A stretch of 64,000 nucleotides of DNA, from positions 1-64,000 of the forward strand of contig JAHREC010000038.1 in NCBI GenBank assembly GCA_020081605.1. The letters are read 5' to 3'. The translations under genes were made by a program, and so were the position numbers. The notes below the pieces were generated by a model. The model worked only from the letters and a program-made list of their open reading frames with translations, had not been told where the DNA came from and searched no databases. Each line of letters starts with the position of its first letter. The first letter of the stretch is position 1. Positions 46,439 through 57,886 of the stretch are shown piece by piece. The stretch comes from Albifimbria verrucaria (taxonomy: Eukaryota; Ascomycota; Sordariomycetes; Hypocreales; Stachybotryaceae).

Positions 46439-48998
46439 GTGGGTACCGAGATTCGGGTCGTCGGTAACGATGCAGGAGAAAAGCCCAGTATCCTGTCCGG
46501 TGTCATCAGTCGAACAGACCGCAACACCCCTCAATATGGCGAGGGTTACAGTGATTTCAACACGTGCTACTACCAGGCCAACGCTGCGGCAAGTGGCGGA
46601 AGTTCTGGCAGTCCTGTCGTTAGCAAAGATGGGTCTGCGGTTGCCCTACAGGCAGGTGGACGATCCGACGGGGCATCGACAGATTACCTTCTCCCTTGGA
46701 TAGACCCCTTCGCGCCCTGCAGTGCATCTAGCAGGGCAAGCCGGTCACTCGAGGAGACATCCAGTGCCAGTTCTTGCTCATGCCTTTCGGCGAATGTCGC
46801 CGAAAGGGTCTGACCCCAGAATGGGAAGAAGCTGCACGGAAGGCTTTCCCGAGAAAACCAATATGTTGGTGGCTAAGATCGTCCTTCCCGCTGGGCCCTC
46901 TCACAACAAGATCAAAGAGGGTGACGTGCTCATCAAGGTTAACGGCGAGATGATCACTGAGTTTGTCCCACTGGAGGACATCCTCGATTCCAATGTGGGC
47001 AACACCATCAAATTCCAACTTCAGCGTCGTGGTGAAGACGTTGAAGTAGAGATTGAAGTTGGTGATCTTCACAACATCACACCAGACCGCTTTGTCTCCG
47101 TTGCCGGCGCTAGCTTCAACAACCTGTCTTACCAACAGGCTAGGTTGTATGCTATCCCAGTTCAGGGTGTCTACGTCTGCGAGTCTGCCGGCTCGTTCGA
47201 ATTCGAAACATACGACAATGGCTGGATTATCCAAACCGTGGACCACAAGAAGGTCCCGGACCTCGACGCCTTTGTTGAGGTGATGAGGAAGATACCAGAC
47301 AAAGCTCGTGTTGTCGTCACATACAAGCATCTTCGTGATCTGCATAAGTTGAACACGACAGTCATCTATGTAGATCGACACTGGTCCGCCAGAATGAAGA
47401 TGGCGATCCGAAACGACGAGAGCGGCCTCTGGGACTTTAGCGACCTGGGTGATCCTCTTCCCCCTCTGACACCTGTTCGACTATCTGCTTCCTTCATAGA
47501 GCTGGGCCATATGCCTCACCATGGGATTGGCAAGCTTATCAGGAGCTTCGTCCATGTCAGTTGCTCCACACCGTTGTCGCTGGATGGGTTGTTTAAGCGC
47601 CGCCAGGCGGCCATGGGCCTGGTTATTGATGCAGAGAAAGGTTATGTACTCATCTCGAGAGCCATAGTTCCTCACGATCTCTGCGATATCGCTGTGACTA
47701 TTGCCGACTCCATCATTGTCGAGGGAAAAGTCGTCTTCTTCCACCCTCTACAGAACTACGCTGTCATCAAGTACGACCCATCCCTCGTCGATGCACCGGT
47801 GATGAGCGCAGGGCTTAGCAGCGAGCAGTTGATACAAGGTGCCAAGACCTACTTCCTTGGGTACACAGAAATGGGCCGCGTAGTGCACGGTGCCACCACC
47901 GTAGTATATATTGATCCGGTTGCCATCGCTGCCAACTCTAGAGCTCCTCGATATCGTGCACTTAACTTCGATGCCATTCATGTCGACAACCCCTTGGGTA
48001 ATGCCTGCGATAGCGGTGTACTTGCCGCACTAGACGGTACTGTGCAGGCTGTATGGCTGAGATTCCTCAGCGATGTTGATGATGTAGAATACTATCAGGG
48101 CATTGGTACACCGACTCTGTTGCCCGTCATATCGGCCATTCGGAAGGGCGAGAAACCAAAGCTGCGTGTCTTGCCCGTTGAGTTGACGGCTATTCAAAAG
48201 TCCCAGGCTTCCTGCATGGGCGTATCTCGTGAATGGATTGATCAGGTGACTCAGGCCGACCAGTATCGCCATCAGCTTTTCATGGTGAGAATTCCCGCCT
48301 TTGAGCGGGTAAGACAACCGGTCTCCCTTCAGACAGGAGACATTGTCGTGACTTTGAATGGTAACCTCTGTACCGCGATATCTGACTTTGATATCATGTA
48401 CTCCAATGAAGTGTTGGAAGCGGTTATTGTCCGAGGGGTAAGGAACACTGTCTTCAGCTTGCAAAGGTTGCGGCCGACGATATGGAGACGGACCATGTCG
48501 TGTTGTTCTGCGGTGCTGTGCTACAACGACCTCACCAGGCTGTCCTACAGCAAATAAGCAACCTCCCCAGCGACGTGTACGTATCCAGCCGGGTCTGCGG
48601 ATCGCCGGCGTACCAGTATGGAATTGCTCCAACACTCTTCATCACTCATGTCAGTGGCCAGTCTACACCAGACCTCCAATCGTTCATCGCCGCCACCAGG
48701 AAGATTCCAGATAAGACTGGTGAGTGACGTTTGATATCTGCTTATACATGTCGGAAATGATGCTAACGTGAGATCAGACTTTCAACTAAATGTGGTCAAT
48801 TTCAAGTCGATGCCCTCGATGATTACCGTGAAGAAGAACAGCCATTATTTTCCTACAGTAGAATGGATCAAGGACAAAGATGAAGCATGCGGTTGGCGGC
48901 AAGTAACGCATGAGAATAAACAGGTTTTCCAAAGTGAGGTAATGAACGGGGTACCCGGTGATTTACGCGGACAAGTAGATGAAGTGGAGCCAAGGTAA
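46439..48998 (+). pseudogene. nma111: Truncated, frame-broken nma111 (HtrA-type nuclear protease)
   Basis: The sequence matches Nma111, the fungal Omi/HtrA-like serine protease with two protease-PDZ halves. Homology starts abruptly at [11 protein letters not shown] (46439), so the N-terminus with the catalytic His and Asp is missing; the catalytic Ser is present (GGSSGSPVV). Then come a shift near 46693, TAG 46729-46731 in the frame of [20 protein letters not shown], a shift near 46845, PDZ-like [19 protein letters not shown], the second half ([16 protein letters not shown], where active relatives keep a His) and a shift near 48460 into [13 protein letters not shown] conserved 58-bp intron remains at 48720-48777 (GTGAGT..CAG). 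The match ends around EVEPR at 48998. Long open stretches imply recent decay. Nma111 is normally single-copy, so this is probably a partial duplicate. Confidence 0.9.
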
Positions 48999-51900
48999 AC
49001 AAGACGTGGTGGGGCGAGTTCGTCGCGCTCACATAAACTCCTTCGGCTCTAGCTTTCTCTCGAGGCATAGGCAACAGTTCGGCAGTGTTGAGTGGGGCGT
49101 TCACGAGGACTAGGAACCAGGTAACCAGGTATCAAAGGCCCAGAGTGGTGCCAATAAAAGGTTGTGCGTCTCGGTGTTTTGAACATGTAACTAGACACCA
49201 AATCTAGAATAGTGGCTGTCGACGCAGCGCCTGCCTTGGAATTCCGTCACTTCCATTCTCTCCCAGTTGATGGTCACTTTGGGAGCCCGTTTCCTTCTTT
49301 ACGTCTTCTCTGGGCTGTAGGTGTCTCGATAGACTATCTTGGCTCCAATAGCAACCTACATTGTAAGTGACACTGTCTTTATGATATGACCCAGTCGTGG
49401 CTTCTCCTCCGCTGCTCGGCCCTTCGACTTGGGCGTCGAATAGCAGTTGGGACTGTCGGGAGCACGCGCGGGTCAGCAAATTCTATTCATGCGCATTACA
49501 CAAGGTCCAACTCTCTACCAACGTCATGATTAGAAGCCATTCAAAATCAGAATCAAGCATACTCGTTCAACCTACCGACATTCATCAAGTGGACCCTGAT
49601 TCTTGCTCACCCTCGTAAATCAGTAGGCAACTGAAGAATATCAGAGGAATGGGTTATCGCAAGATATAAAGCATCTAGCGATGATAACTCGAGCAGCCAC
49701 TAGAAATCTTGACTATCCTGGCGACGCAATGCTGTGCCATTAAGTGGAATAGTTAGTTAGTTGTATATGAATCATGAGCGATACCGAAGAAGGGCTGAGG
49801 TGTTGAGCTGGTCAATCTCGCTCTCGACCTAAGTCGGATCAATCGCTCATGCTTCGGCGGGATCAATATTAATGCACACCAGACGAGTTTACGACCTGCT
49901 ATCATGCTTTCATCAACCCTGCAGCCGAGGGCCTCGAGCTGGGTCTGTGGGGTATTGTTCAGGCTTCGAAAAAAGTGGCGAGGGTAAGTTGCTGCCTATC
50001 TTATGTTGTATTCAATTATAGAAACAAGGTCCAGAGCCCAGAAGCAACGCCAGGATGTAACGGCTTAATGTTTCCCCTTCCATAGCTGCCATGCTGCCAC
50101 AGCTCTTCTTCTCATCCCGAAGCAAGTGGCAAAACTCTCCATCTTCTCTCCACTCACATCTTTAATCAGTCTTGATCCAACTATAAGCTCGGATAAACCT
50201 GTATCCCAAAGTCGAAAAGACATGCAGAGCTCAATAGTCTCTAGAAACAACCCAAAAGGTGAGTGGAGCAGACGACTCTTTCCATTTCTCGCCCTTGGCT
50301 CTGGAAAAAGTTCGAACCCATGGCATCCTGGACCTTCTCCATACCTCTGTATCCTCTGTATTTAAGTGGGCTCCCGGTCATCTTCAATCTATCTACAATG
50401 CATTGATTTCGAGTTTACGCTCATTGTTCGATCGTGTACCTTCTCCAGGATACTGCTCGCCTGAACCAGGCACAGTCATCTCTAGGCCAAACCAGAAACG
50501 ATCTACAGTGGTAACTCAACGGTCTCGTTGGGCCAAAGTGAATACGGCAAGTCCAAAATGATATTCAAGCTGATTGTGAAGTTTGCCTAACTGCTGGCCT
50601 TAGGCAAGGAATGACTTATGCGGGTACAACAAATATGACGCCTTGTGGGCATGCTTGAAGGTCCACCAACCATGGCTGTTGGATGATTCGAAGAACTCAA
50701 CAGTGATAGAACAGGGTTCTTCCTCCGACACTGGCCGATCTTTAGGGATTCCTTCTCGCGTCAAGCCGCCCTCCAGCCTGAGTTAAGGCTAACATACAAG
50801 ATCATGCATCACAGTACGGGAGCAGCAGGTTTCCGAAACGTTGGAGTGGCAGCAGGTCCCTTCGAGGTCATGAGCTTCCTTCGAGTTACGTTCCTCTTTA
50901 ACTTTCGACCGCAAAATAATTTAAACAACTTCGCTGTTGAAACTTCCAGGGAACCGTGATTTGGGGTAGACTCTAATTTCAGTTATGCAGGCACTTGACC
51001 ACGCTTTTGAATACAGTTGAGAAAGCTCTTTGCTCTAAACATCGTAACTCAATGGGAACATATTCACAATTAATATTATTTATCGTGTAGAAGACCGATC
51101 TAGCATGTTCACTTTATTTCATTTCATTCTTTTTAATAAAAAACGAAATAGACTAATAATTAAACGTAGAGTGGACAAAGCATAAGGAGTACAGGGTAAT
51201 CTGGCTGTGGGGTTTCAAACGATCTAGCCATTTCTGGTGATGAGTGTGTAATGGCGCTGGACTTGGGCAGCTCTGCGCTAGGTTTCCGATGAGAATGCCT
51301 AGGGATGCCAGATTGCTTTTCACGTGTCTTTGATGGCATTGGAAGTGGCTGGTTCGACGAGACTCTCCAAGGATTGAAGCACAAGCTATAATCTTCATGA
51401 GAATAGCTTGAAGATTCTTTTTTTCTGCCAAGAAGATGTTCAGTATCAGGGCTAGCCAGCTGGGCTCCTTTTATGTTAATTCAGTAGCTTCAGAGTACTT
51501 TTGGCATGCATTTTAGAAGCAGAGCAAGGGAAATCGTGTCTCTACTGATTTCAGACGAAGTGGATCACCGTTGGCCTAGCGAGGTGGTGTCCACTGATAT
51601 CCGCTGGCACGTTATGTATTCGTGTGGTCTAAACAATATAGTGGTGCTTAACGGGGTTCTAACCTTGTTAAGTCAAATGTTAACTGAGTGATTCATCCAA
51701 CGCAAAACGATTTCGAGATGAGATACAGCGGCCTTTGGGTGATTCATACATTGAACTTGCATGTGGTGGCTCTCTATATGATCCTTTCCAGCTTACTCCT
51801 CCTCCATCCAGAAGTGTGCTACTAAAATCTCACCAGAGTACAATATTCTCTCCAGTTTCAGGCATAAATATAGATCCTCTATTTTATTTTATTTTATTTG

Positions 51901-52284
51901 ATATTATTAAGACAGATAATGATACTATACCCCAGGGAATTAGTGAGTTACTTAAAGGAAGAGTAATGGCATTACAGAAAATAGTAAAAGAAATTAGATA
52001 TCATATATTATCTGATCAATTAATGCTTTATAGAAGCGTAAAATAGGAGGTAAGGAATTGTATTATTAAAGAAGGATAAAAATGCTTACTTGCCCCTTGC
52101 TAGTAGGTTGGGTAGTCTGCAGTCTTTATACCCATAAGAAGGGTAATAAAATAAGCTAGTCCAGGGAAATAAAATAAACGCCATATTTCGCTAGCGTCAG
52201 TCCACGCCCAACACAATAGTTCTGAATATCCGTTCCTAGCCAGATCTTTGATGGATTCGCCGGCCCATGTCTAGTCAGGGTAAC
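48999..52284. other. Intergenic, AT-rich towards the right
   Basis: No gene supported. Near 49900-49985 an open segment (GLELGLWGIVQASKKVAR) runs into a GTAAGT donor-like site, a possible exon relic. Frames at 50126-50365 and 50259-50561 (plus) and 51153-51431 (minus) lack features. 51000-52160 is AT-rich. Confidence 0.45.
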
Positions 52285-53773
52285 TTAGCCAGTGGCGAAG
52301 TTAATCAATGGGTTATATTGTTTAAGCCACGGGCGCCCAAGGAGGATCTTGAACGAGTCGAATTCCATAATATCGAAACCGACTACTATTTCAGTTTCGG
52401 CCAAGATAGTTTTGAGGGGTATGGTGCTTTTGTCAACCAATCCACTATTGTACTCTATGAGGTTTCTTTCGGCGTTCATTATCTCGTAAGGTTGTTCCTT
52501 CTTTTCCCATCTGAAAGGTTTCTGGTTTACAACTCGGTAGTCAATATAGCTATTTCCTGCGCCCGTCTCGATTAGGGGTCGCAGGGGTTCTCCCGCGATC
52601 TTGATCACGATTTCGTAGTTTTTACGTACTGACTCATCTTCCAGTTTGACCACGTTGAGATGTTGTCGAGATTTGCCTTTCCCCTTATGGGTTTGAGCTT
52701 CTCTTGTCTGGGTTATGTTTATAGGGGTGTCGTCGATTGCTTGCGTGGGGTCTTCTTTGGTTCAAGGTTTTGCCTTCCTCCTTCCAGAAACCATTACAGG
52801 TTGTGAGAGTTGTGTCCTCCTCTTGGGACGATATGCCCTCCTCCTGGGACAATATTTCTTCTCCCTGGGACATTGCTCCTTTCTCCCTCCCTTCTCCAGC
52901 TGTGCAGTATCTGAGCGATTTCTTGTCTTTCTTGGTCGTTTCCCGCTTGCTGCATCGTCATTCTTTCTTTAAGAGCTTCGTAATTGATTCCTTCGCCTCG
53001 GATGCCTTGGTTACGTTCGAGTGCCATCATTCCTTGGTAAGCTTTTACTTTTTCTCTCCTGTGGAATTTACATTCTTCGTCTGTGCAATCTCTGATGCGG
53101 CGTTTCAGGCTGGTACACTCGTGTGGCCATTTTTCGGACCTTGTGAGGAGGGCTACTTTATGGCTGGGATATATAGCCCTTGTCGAGAAATATCGTAGTT
53201 CGTCCCAGCGGTATGGTCTGATCGTTGGTTGCCCCTCATCCTTGTCGGGAATGTGTCGTTTTTGATTTTTTCACTGGCATGATAGACGCACCGATGCCAG
53301 AGGCATGACGCCCAGCTGATTCTATCATGGTCGCTTGATTCAACGTACATTGACCGTTCGTCGTTTTCGCGAAGTACGGGGATTTGGTCCATGTTTTTGA
53401 AGGCCTTCAAGGTGTCTACAGCTCGAATTACGATGGTGTATGCGTTGGTGTTTGTATGGTCGTTTGGTTCGTGCCTGATGTTGGCTTCTTCGATCATTGC
53501 TTGGTTGAGAATAGTCCCTGATTCGCTTTCCGTCGATTCCTCCCTTGTGTACTGACTGGTCAACTGTGCATGTGGGGTCTCTTCGTACTCAGTCGAGGGT
53601 CTGACCATATTAAGGTGCTGTCTTTCGACTACGTTTAAGTGCTGCCGGTCCTCTCGGACTGGTTCAAATGGCGCTGTCTTCTCTTTTCGGGTGCCCAGCA
53701 GTTGTTCGGTCTTGGCGGGTGACTTGCCTGTTGCCTTGGAAGATTCTCCTGCCGTGGTTAAGTATTGCTTCAT
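52285..53773 (-). mobile_element. Ty3/Gypsy-like retrotransposon remnant (gag and protease)
   Basis: On the minus strand a gag-like frame starts at ATG 53773 (MKQYLTTAGESS) and runs to 53153. After frame breaks, a second part (52285-52653) has a retropepsin-like domain: LIETGAGNSYID in place of the usual D-S/T-G-A active-site motif, the flap-region FRWEKKEQPYEI and the C-terminal LLGRPWLKQYNPLI. The element stops just after this, where reverse transcriptase should begin, and the lower-coordinate flank has no RT, RNase H or integrase signals. The active-site Asp is Glu here, so the protease would be inactive. Upstream (about 53800-54130), a TATATAGAGG promoter-like site and ACTAACAATAAAC could be part of a 5' LTR, but no second LTR was found. 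A dead, truncated copy. Confidence 0.6.
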
Positions 53774-54201
53774 TGGTAAGCGATGTACCCTGAAATAAGA
53801 GCTATCAACGTGTGACGAACTGGTCACATACCTTAGAGGCGGTATAGGGTGTTTCGATCGGTCTTGGGGTTTATTGTTAGTAAACAGGAAGATAGGGCCT
53901 ATGCAGCCTGAGGCAACAGTCACAATGTTGTCACTAGTTGACAAGGTTCTCTCTCAAGATGTAGGTACTGGGGTGCTTTGGTAACTACACGTTATTGATA
54001 GCTGACAGTCTCTTCTCTAGTTATCGGGAGGAGACTCCCTCTATATACTCTTGTCATTGTAAATGGCATCGTCCCATGGAGCGTTGCAGTGTGTAATTCT
54101 CGCCTGATTGGTTCCTTGCCCATTTTACATTCAGGTAGTCCCACCAGGACTCCGCTTGGGCTCCCGTTTAGATCCTTGATAGGACGTCCAATCGTTATCG
54201 T

Positions 54202-54855
54202 TTAATTCGTTCCTTTTCTCTTGCGTGGAATTCCATATGTTCCTGACTTTCGCGGAGTACGTACTTCTTGTTGAGGATTGAGGAGTATGTATTCGCCTAC
54301 CAACCGTGTCTCTCTCCATGGTATTCGCTGCGGTGCTGTGGGTGCCATATCTTTTGATGCTCCGGTGAAGGTTCCATTGTAACCCGACCGGGTAGTTGTT
54401 AATGGGGTCGTAATAAGTGGGGTGTCGGTCGTGGGTGGTGGGTGATAACTTACTACCTGTATCTCGGATAGCCTATGGAAAACGAACATGTTCCGAGATT
54501 CAGCAGCCACGCAAATGCATCCGCTCGCGTCGAAACAAATACGTTTAGTATACTCCCAGCCCTTGACTCTTTGAAAAACGAAAGTCTCTTCCTTGTAGGT
54601 GATGGCGAAAGCACCTCCGGCTAGTAATCCCTCAATAACTGTGAGCGGTTGACAACTGTAAACTCTATCTTCCTCAAAACCATATATATCACTATGCTTG
54701 TTTGCCGAAACGACGTATAGTGCCGATTCGGAAGGAGCTTGATAGAAAGATGGCACGTCCTGTGTACGGAACTTAACCGATATGGTGCGATGGGTTCGAG
54801 TATCCAAGGCGACTGGCACATGAAGCCTTTTTCGCTTATATCATCAAAACAAGAC
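54202..54855 (-). CDS. Hypothetical frame, possibly a relic
   Basis: A minus-strand frame of about 205 codons with varied composition (VSANKHSDIYGFEEDRVYSC, AITYKEETFVFQRVKGWEY, CVAAESRNMFVFHRLSE), which reads like beta-rich protein, then a Pro/Thr-rich linker and a basic end. It has no ATG at its start; a short frame overlapping the beginning (to about 54855) suggests a frame break or intron near 54800. No family recognised. It lies just upstream of the Gypsy-like remnant in the same orientation and could belong to it or be a separate dead gene. Confidence 0.3.
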
Positions 54856-54859
54856 AATA

Positions 54860-54919
54860 GGCCATGCCGTTAAGGGCCATGTTGTTAGGGGCCATGCTGT
54901 TAGGGGCCATGCTGTTGGA
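54860..54919 (+). repeat. 15-bp tandem repeat, four units
   Basis: Four head-to-tail copies of GGCCATGCTGTTAGG with one to three changes each. Confidence 0.97.
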
Positions 54920-55582
54920 TCAAACCTGGAGAGTTCCTGTAAGGCTACGACTTGAAAAAACCACACAAATGAGTTGTGAAATGCTCTCGGTAAGTGCCCA
55001 CTGTCTCTTTGGTCGGCTTGGTAGAGGTCAAAGAAATCAGAAACGAAATGTCTTGTATTCCCAAACGATGTGGAGTAATATGGTGAGAAGGCTCCTCGAC
55101 GCTATTCGGCTAGAATAGGAAATAGTGTTGTATTGGGAGATATTGTGTTCCCTGCTCGTTGTGTGATATGTTCCGTCGAATACTTTGCCAACAGTGGCAG
55201 TGGGTGATTGGCTGTTGGGGAGGCTGCTCGAGTCACGTGTCTTCGTTCACATCTCGTGATCTTTGTCGTGGCAAAGCATTAGCTTCCTAAGCTGCAACAT
55301 CTCACTATCGACAGTCTATCCTCCACTCTTACCAACACCTGTCCTACAAAATATTCAAACGCGTATCGCCATTCTTCACATACCATATGCCCATTCGCCA
55401 GTAAATCATGTCCTCAGCATGTAGCCGATCAGGCATTACCGGGAAAAGCAATCGAGATCGAAGGAAAAACCACTGATTAGGGTAAGTCCTCGCTTTCCAC
55501 GGCGTGTTCGTCCGAGAGCCATACCCATATCGATCCTCTCTTTCATAGTAAGCCTTCTCTCATGTTACTAATATTTCGAAAG
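54920..55582. other. Intergenic region
   Basis: No gene called. A GTAAGT donor (55482) and AAAG acceptor (55582) may bound an intron of the pseudogene to the right, with a possible first exon from ATG 55409, but that exon meets a stop. Confidence 0.45.
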
Positions 55583-57022
55583 TCTTTGAAGTTACCCCAT
55601 CCGATAAGAATGACCGTCGTGTTTGGTCCTCTGTCATTGCCAAGAAAGCCATCGTCCACGGCCAAAAAGCACGTGTCGTCAAGTGCGAAGAAACCAGCCG
55701 AGGGCTCCCTCTGTCACGCACTACGTAAAAATGCAAGCACCAGTCTCTTCGTGCCCCTGATACGCTGGACCAGCCTTCACAGCCAACTTCTCGGCGTGAA
55801 GTTCATGGAGCTACCCCTTGCAGCACACCAACACCGCTTGGATCACAGTCACTCGAGGGGCATAGACGGCCGTCAGAGACTATCAAGAAGCTCATCGGCT
55901 TCTTGGACGTGTTGTCATCGCCGACAGCTGAGCATTGGTCATCTGTAATAGCTGTGCAAACACTTCTTGAAACATTTTGGCCCGGTGTCTTGGGACGGGC
56001 CCTGTTTCGATTAAACCTGCCCATCTACTTTGGTGATCGTATGTATGCAGATCAGATACGCCCGCACATCATGTGGAATCGTCCTATGCATGACTCGGCG
56101 TCATTCAAGCCCACGTCGACCGAACTAGCGAGCTCCCTAAACAACGCAGCCAGGGCAAGGCTAGGCCCTGCCGACCCTTCAGGTCAATCAGATCTACCGA
56201 TGCTATGTTATATGAGCCAAAGCAAGCTGAAAGAGGCGCGGGGGCTCTTTTTCTACGCAGCTTGGTCAAGAGGGAAGGGAAAACGAGCCGGTGCGCCGCC
56301 TCAACGAACTAAGAGCCAAGAGGCTAATACCGGCGAATTCGGATCAGGATCCTCTGCTTGTTGGCATTTTCTTAGCCATGGCTCAGCGGCACTTTTACGG
56401 CATGCCACCGCTTTCTTCCCGTGGTGATTCTCGGTGGTCAGCTGGCCAGCCGAGGCCTCCGCGGCCAAAGTTCAAAGACGTGAAGTTGAGATTGCTCACG
56501 TACGATAACAAGACACAAGAATTCCTCGTTTACACATCGCTTGTGACGGCTGAGTTTTTGGAGCGCTTCCTTAAGCCAAATCGTGGTCCGCGAGGCGATG
56601 AAGAAGGTACTAGTCCAAACATCGAGATAGAATATACTCGAGTACCCATCTGGCCCTTACTTGGTTTGCGAGAGAGACTCGGCAACGCATTCGGCGAAGA
56701 CATGGTCGGTTCCTTCGATGCAAAACATATGCGCACCTGGTTGGATGAGGAAAAGGGAGGAGTAGCGGGCAGCAAGCGCTCAATCTCGCCCGTGCCTTTT
56801 AGCGAGGGACCCAGGAAGCGGAAACGGATTGAGGGGCAGGCTGTTAACACTCAACTTGACAAACATACGAAATCACATAAAGGAAAAATGCTCGGTCGCA
56901 GACCCCTACAATCTTCCGAGATATCACCAGATTACCAAGCACGGACCTTGTCTCCGCTCAGAGAGCTACATGCAGAGGAGGTTCCACGAAGCCGTGGATT
57001 CGGATCCCGATCCCAACGGTAG
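55583..57022 (+). pseudogene. Conserved fungal protein of unknown function, disrupted
   Basis: The start at 55583 follows an acceptor-like TTTCGAAAG with an upstream TTACTAAT branch site. The frame reads FEVTPSDKNDRRVWSSV, meets TAA at 55726-55728, continues open in the same frame through ETIKKLIGFLD, LRNAARARLG-like and KEARGLFFYAAW, then shifts near 56270 (a GGGAAAACG run) into RRLNELRAKRLIP, DPLLVGIFLAMAQRHFYG, FKDVKLRLLTYDN, EFLVYTSLVTAEFLERF and YTRVPIWPLLGLRERLG, ending in a basic nuclear-type tail (GPRKRKRIE) and TGA 57022. The motifs match, from memory, a hypothetical protein widespread in Hypocreales; its function is unknown. One nonsense codon and one frameshift disable it unless an unseen intron or an assembly error explains them. 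No intron starting at the GTAAAA near 55725 keeps the frame. Confidence 0.6.
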
Positions 57023-57527
57023 TATGAGTTTCGACAATACCTATAACGGCCACATTTTCTGTTGGCACCGGATGTTTATAAGACGAAAGAACTAGAGATA
57101 AGGTTATCATGAATTACCGACATGAGGAATTTCCGCTCCTCATCATATTAAGTAGCACCACCCCTTTCTAACTTGGCTACGAACACGGGTGGATGTTCGT
57201 CGAGCAGAAGTGATAGAGTATATATGGATCATATGTTTGGGAGTCGTTCCCAATGGATTTTGAAACCACCTCTTAGAGAGAAGCAGGTCTTAGCTATGAA
57301 GATATCAAATATATACATATCCATCTTAACGTACCATTTAACACGGGAATGTTAGGACAGATAATTGTACCGTCTCTTTAGGGATGTCTTGTAGACCTGG
57401 AGTCTCCATTAGGTTGACCAAAATCGGGTACGGGTCAAGCAACTCGACGCCAGCATTCTCAATTCCACCCCCAAGTGTCAAGAAGAGAATGGTAGGCAGT
57501 ACAGATCAGAAACTTCGTCGTTCCGTG

Positions 57528-57886
57528 CTAATAGTAATGAACACTTTCATCTTTCTTCAGCCATTGTATAGAAGGCTGAGTCCATGCTTCACTGCCCTGG
57601 CAATTGAGCATGTGGAAAGTCCTCGCAAAGGTATGGTTCAACTTACCGAAGGCGTTTTCCAAGCTATCGCAGGATTTCGAAGCACTTCGGATGGTGGCAT
57701 CTTTTTTCGTGCTTTCTTCGGGCTCCATGGATCGATGGTGAGGTTTGGTCCGTTCAGATTCGTAGCAATGTTGGGTTCGCAGGGAATAGAGCCACGATGT
57801 CCACGGCAGAACAAGCTCCCTCGGGTTGCCGATCCTTGGTTTGTGCTCGTAAGCCGCGAGTCCAGCCCGCTCAGCTTGGGATTCAC
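57528..57886 (-). CDS. Possible two-exon hypothetical gene end
   Basis: A good GTAAGT donor follows ...AWKTPS on the minus strand (near 57644) and a CAATTGCCAG acceptor about 50 bp further on leads in phase into GSEAWTQPSIQWLKKDES and TAG at 57528. Another frame upstream (RSMEPEESTKK) is equally open, so the reading is not settled, and no start is visible. The plus strand carries an open frame over the same interval (57384-57902). No family recognised. Confidence 0.25.

Noticed and set aside
48482..48727. A separate small gene
   Set aside because: Its sequence continues the nma111 homology after a frameshift, so it is part of that pseudogene.
55600..55700. Faint likeness of VIAKKAIVHGQKARVVKCEE to ribosomal protein uL13 (NGQK-VVVRCEE)
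   Set aside because: The rest of the sequence has none of the uL13 motifs, and the downstream frame clearly belongs to a different conserved fungal protein.
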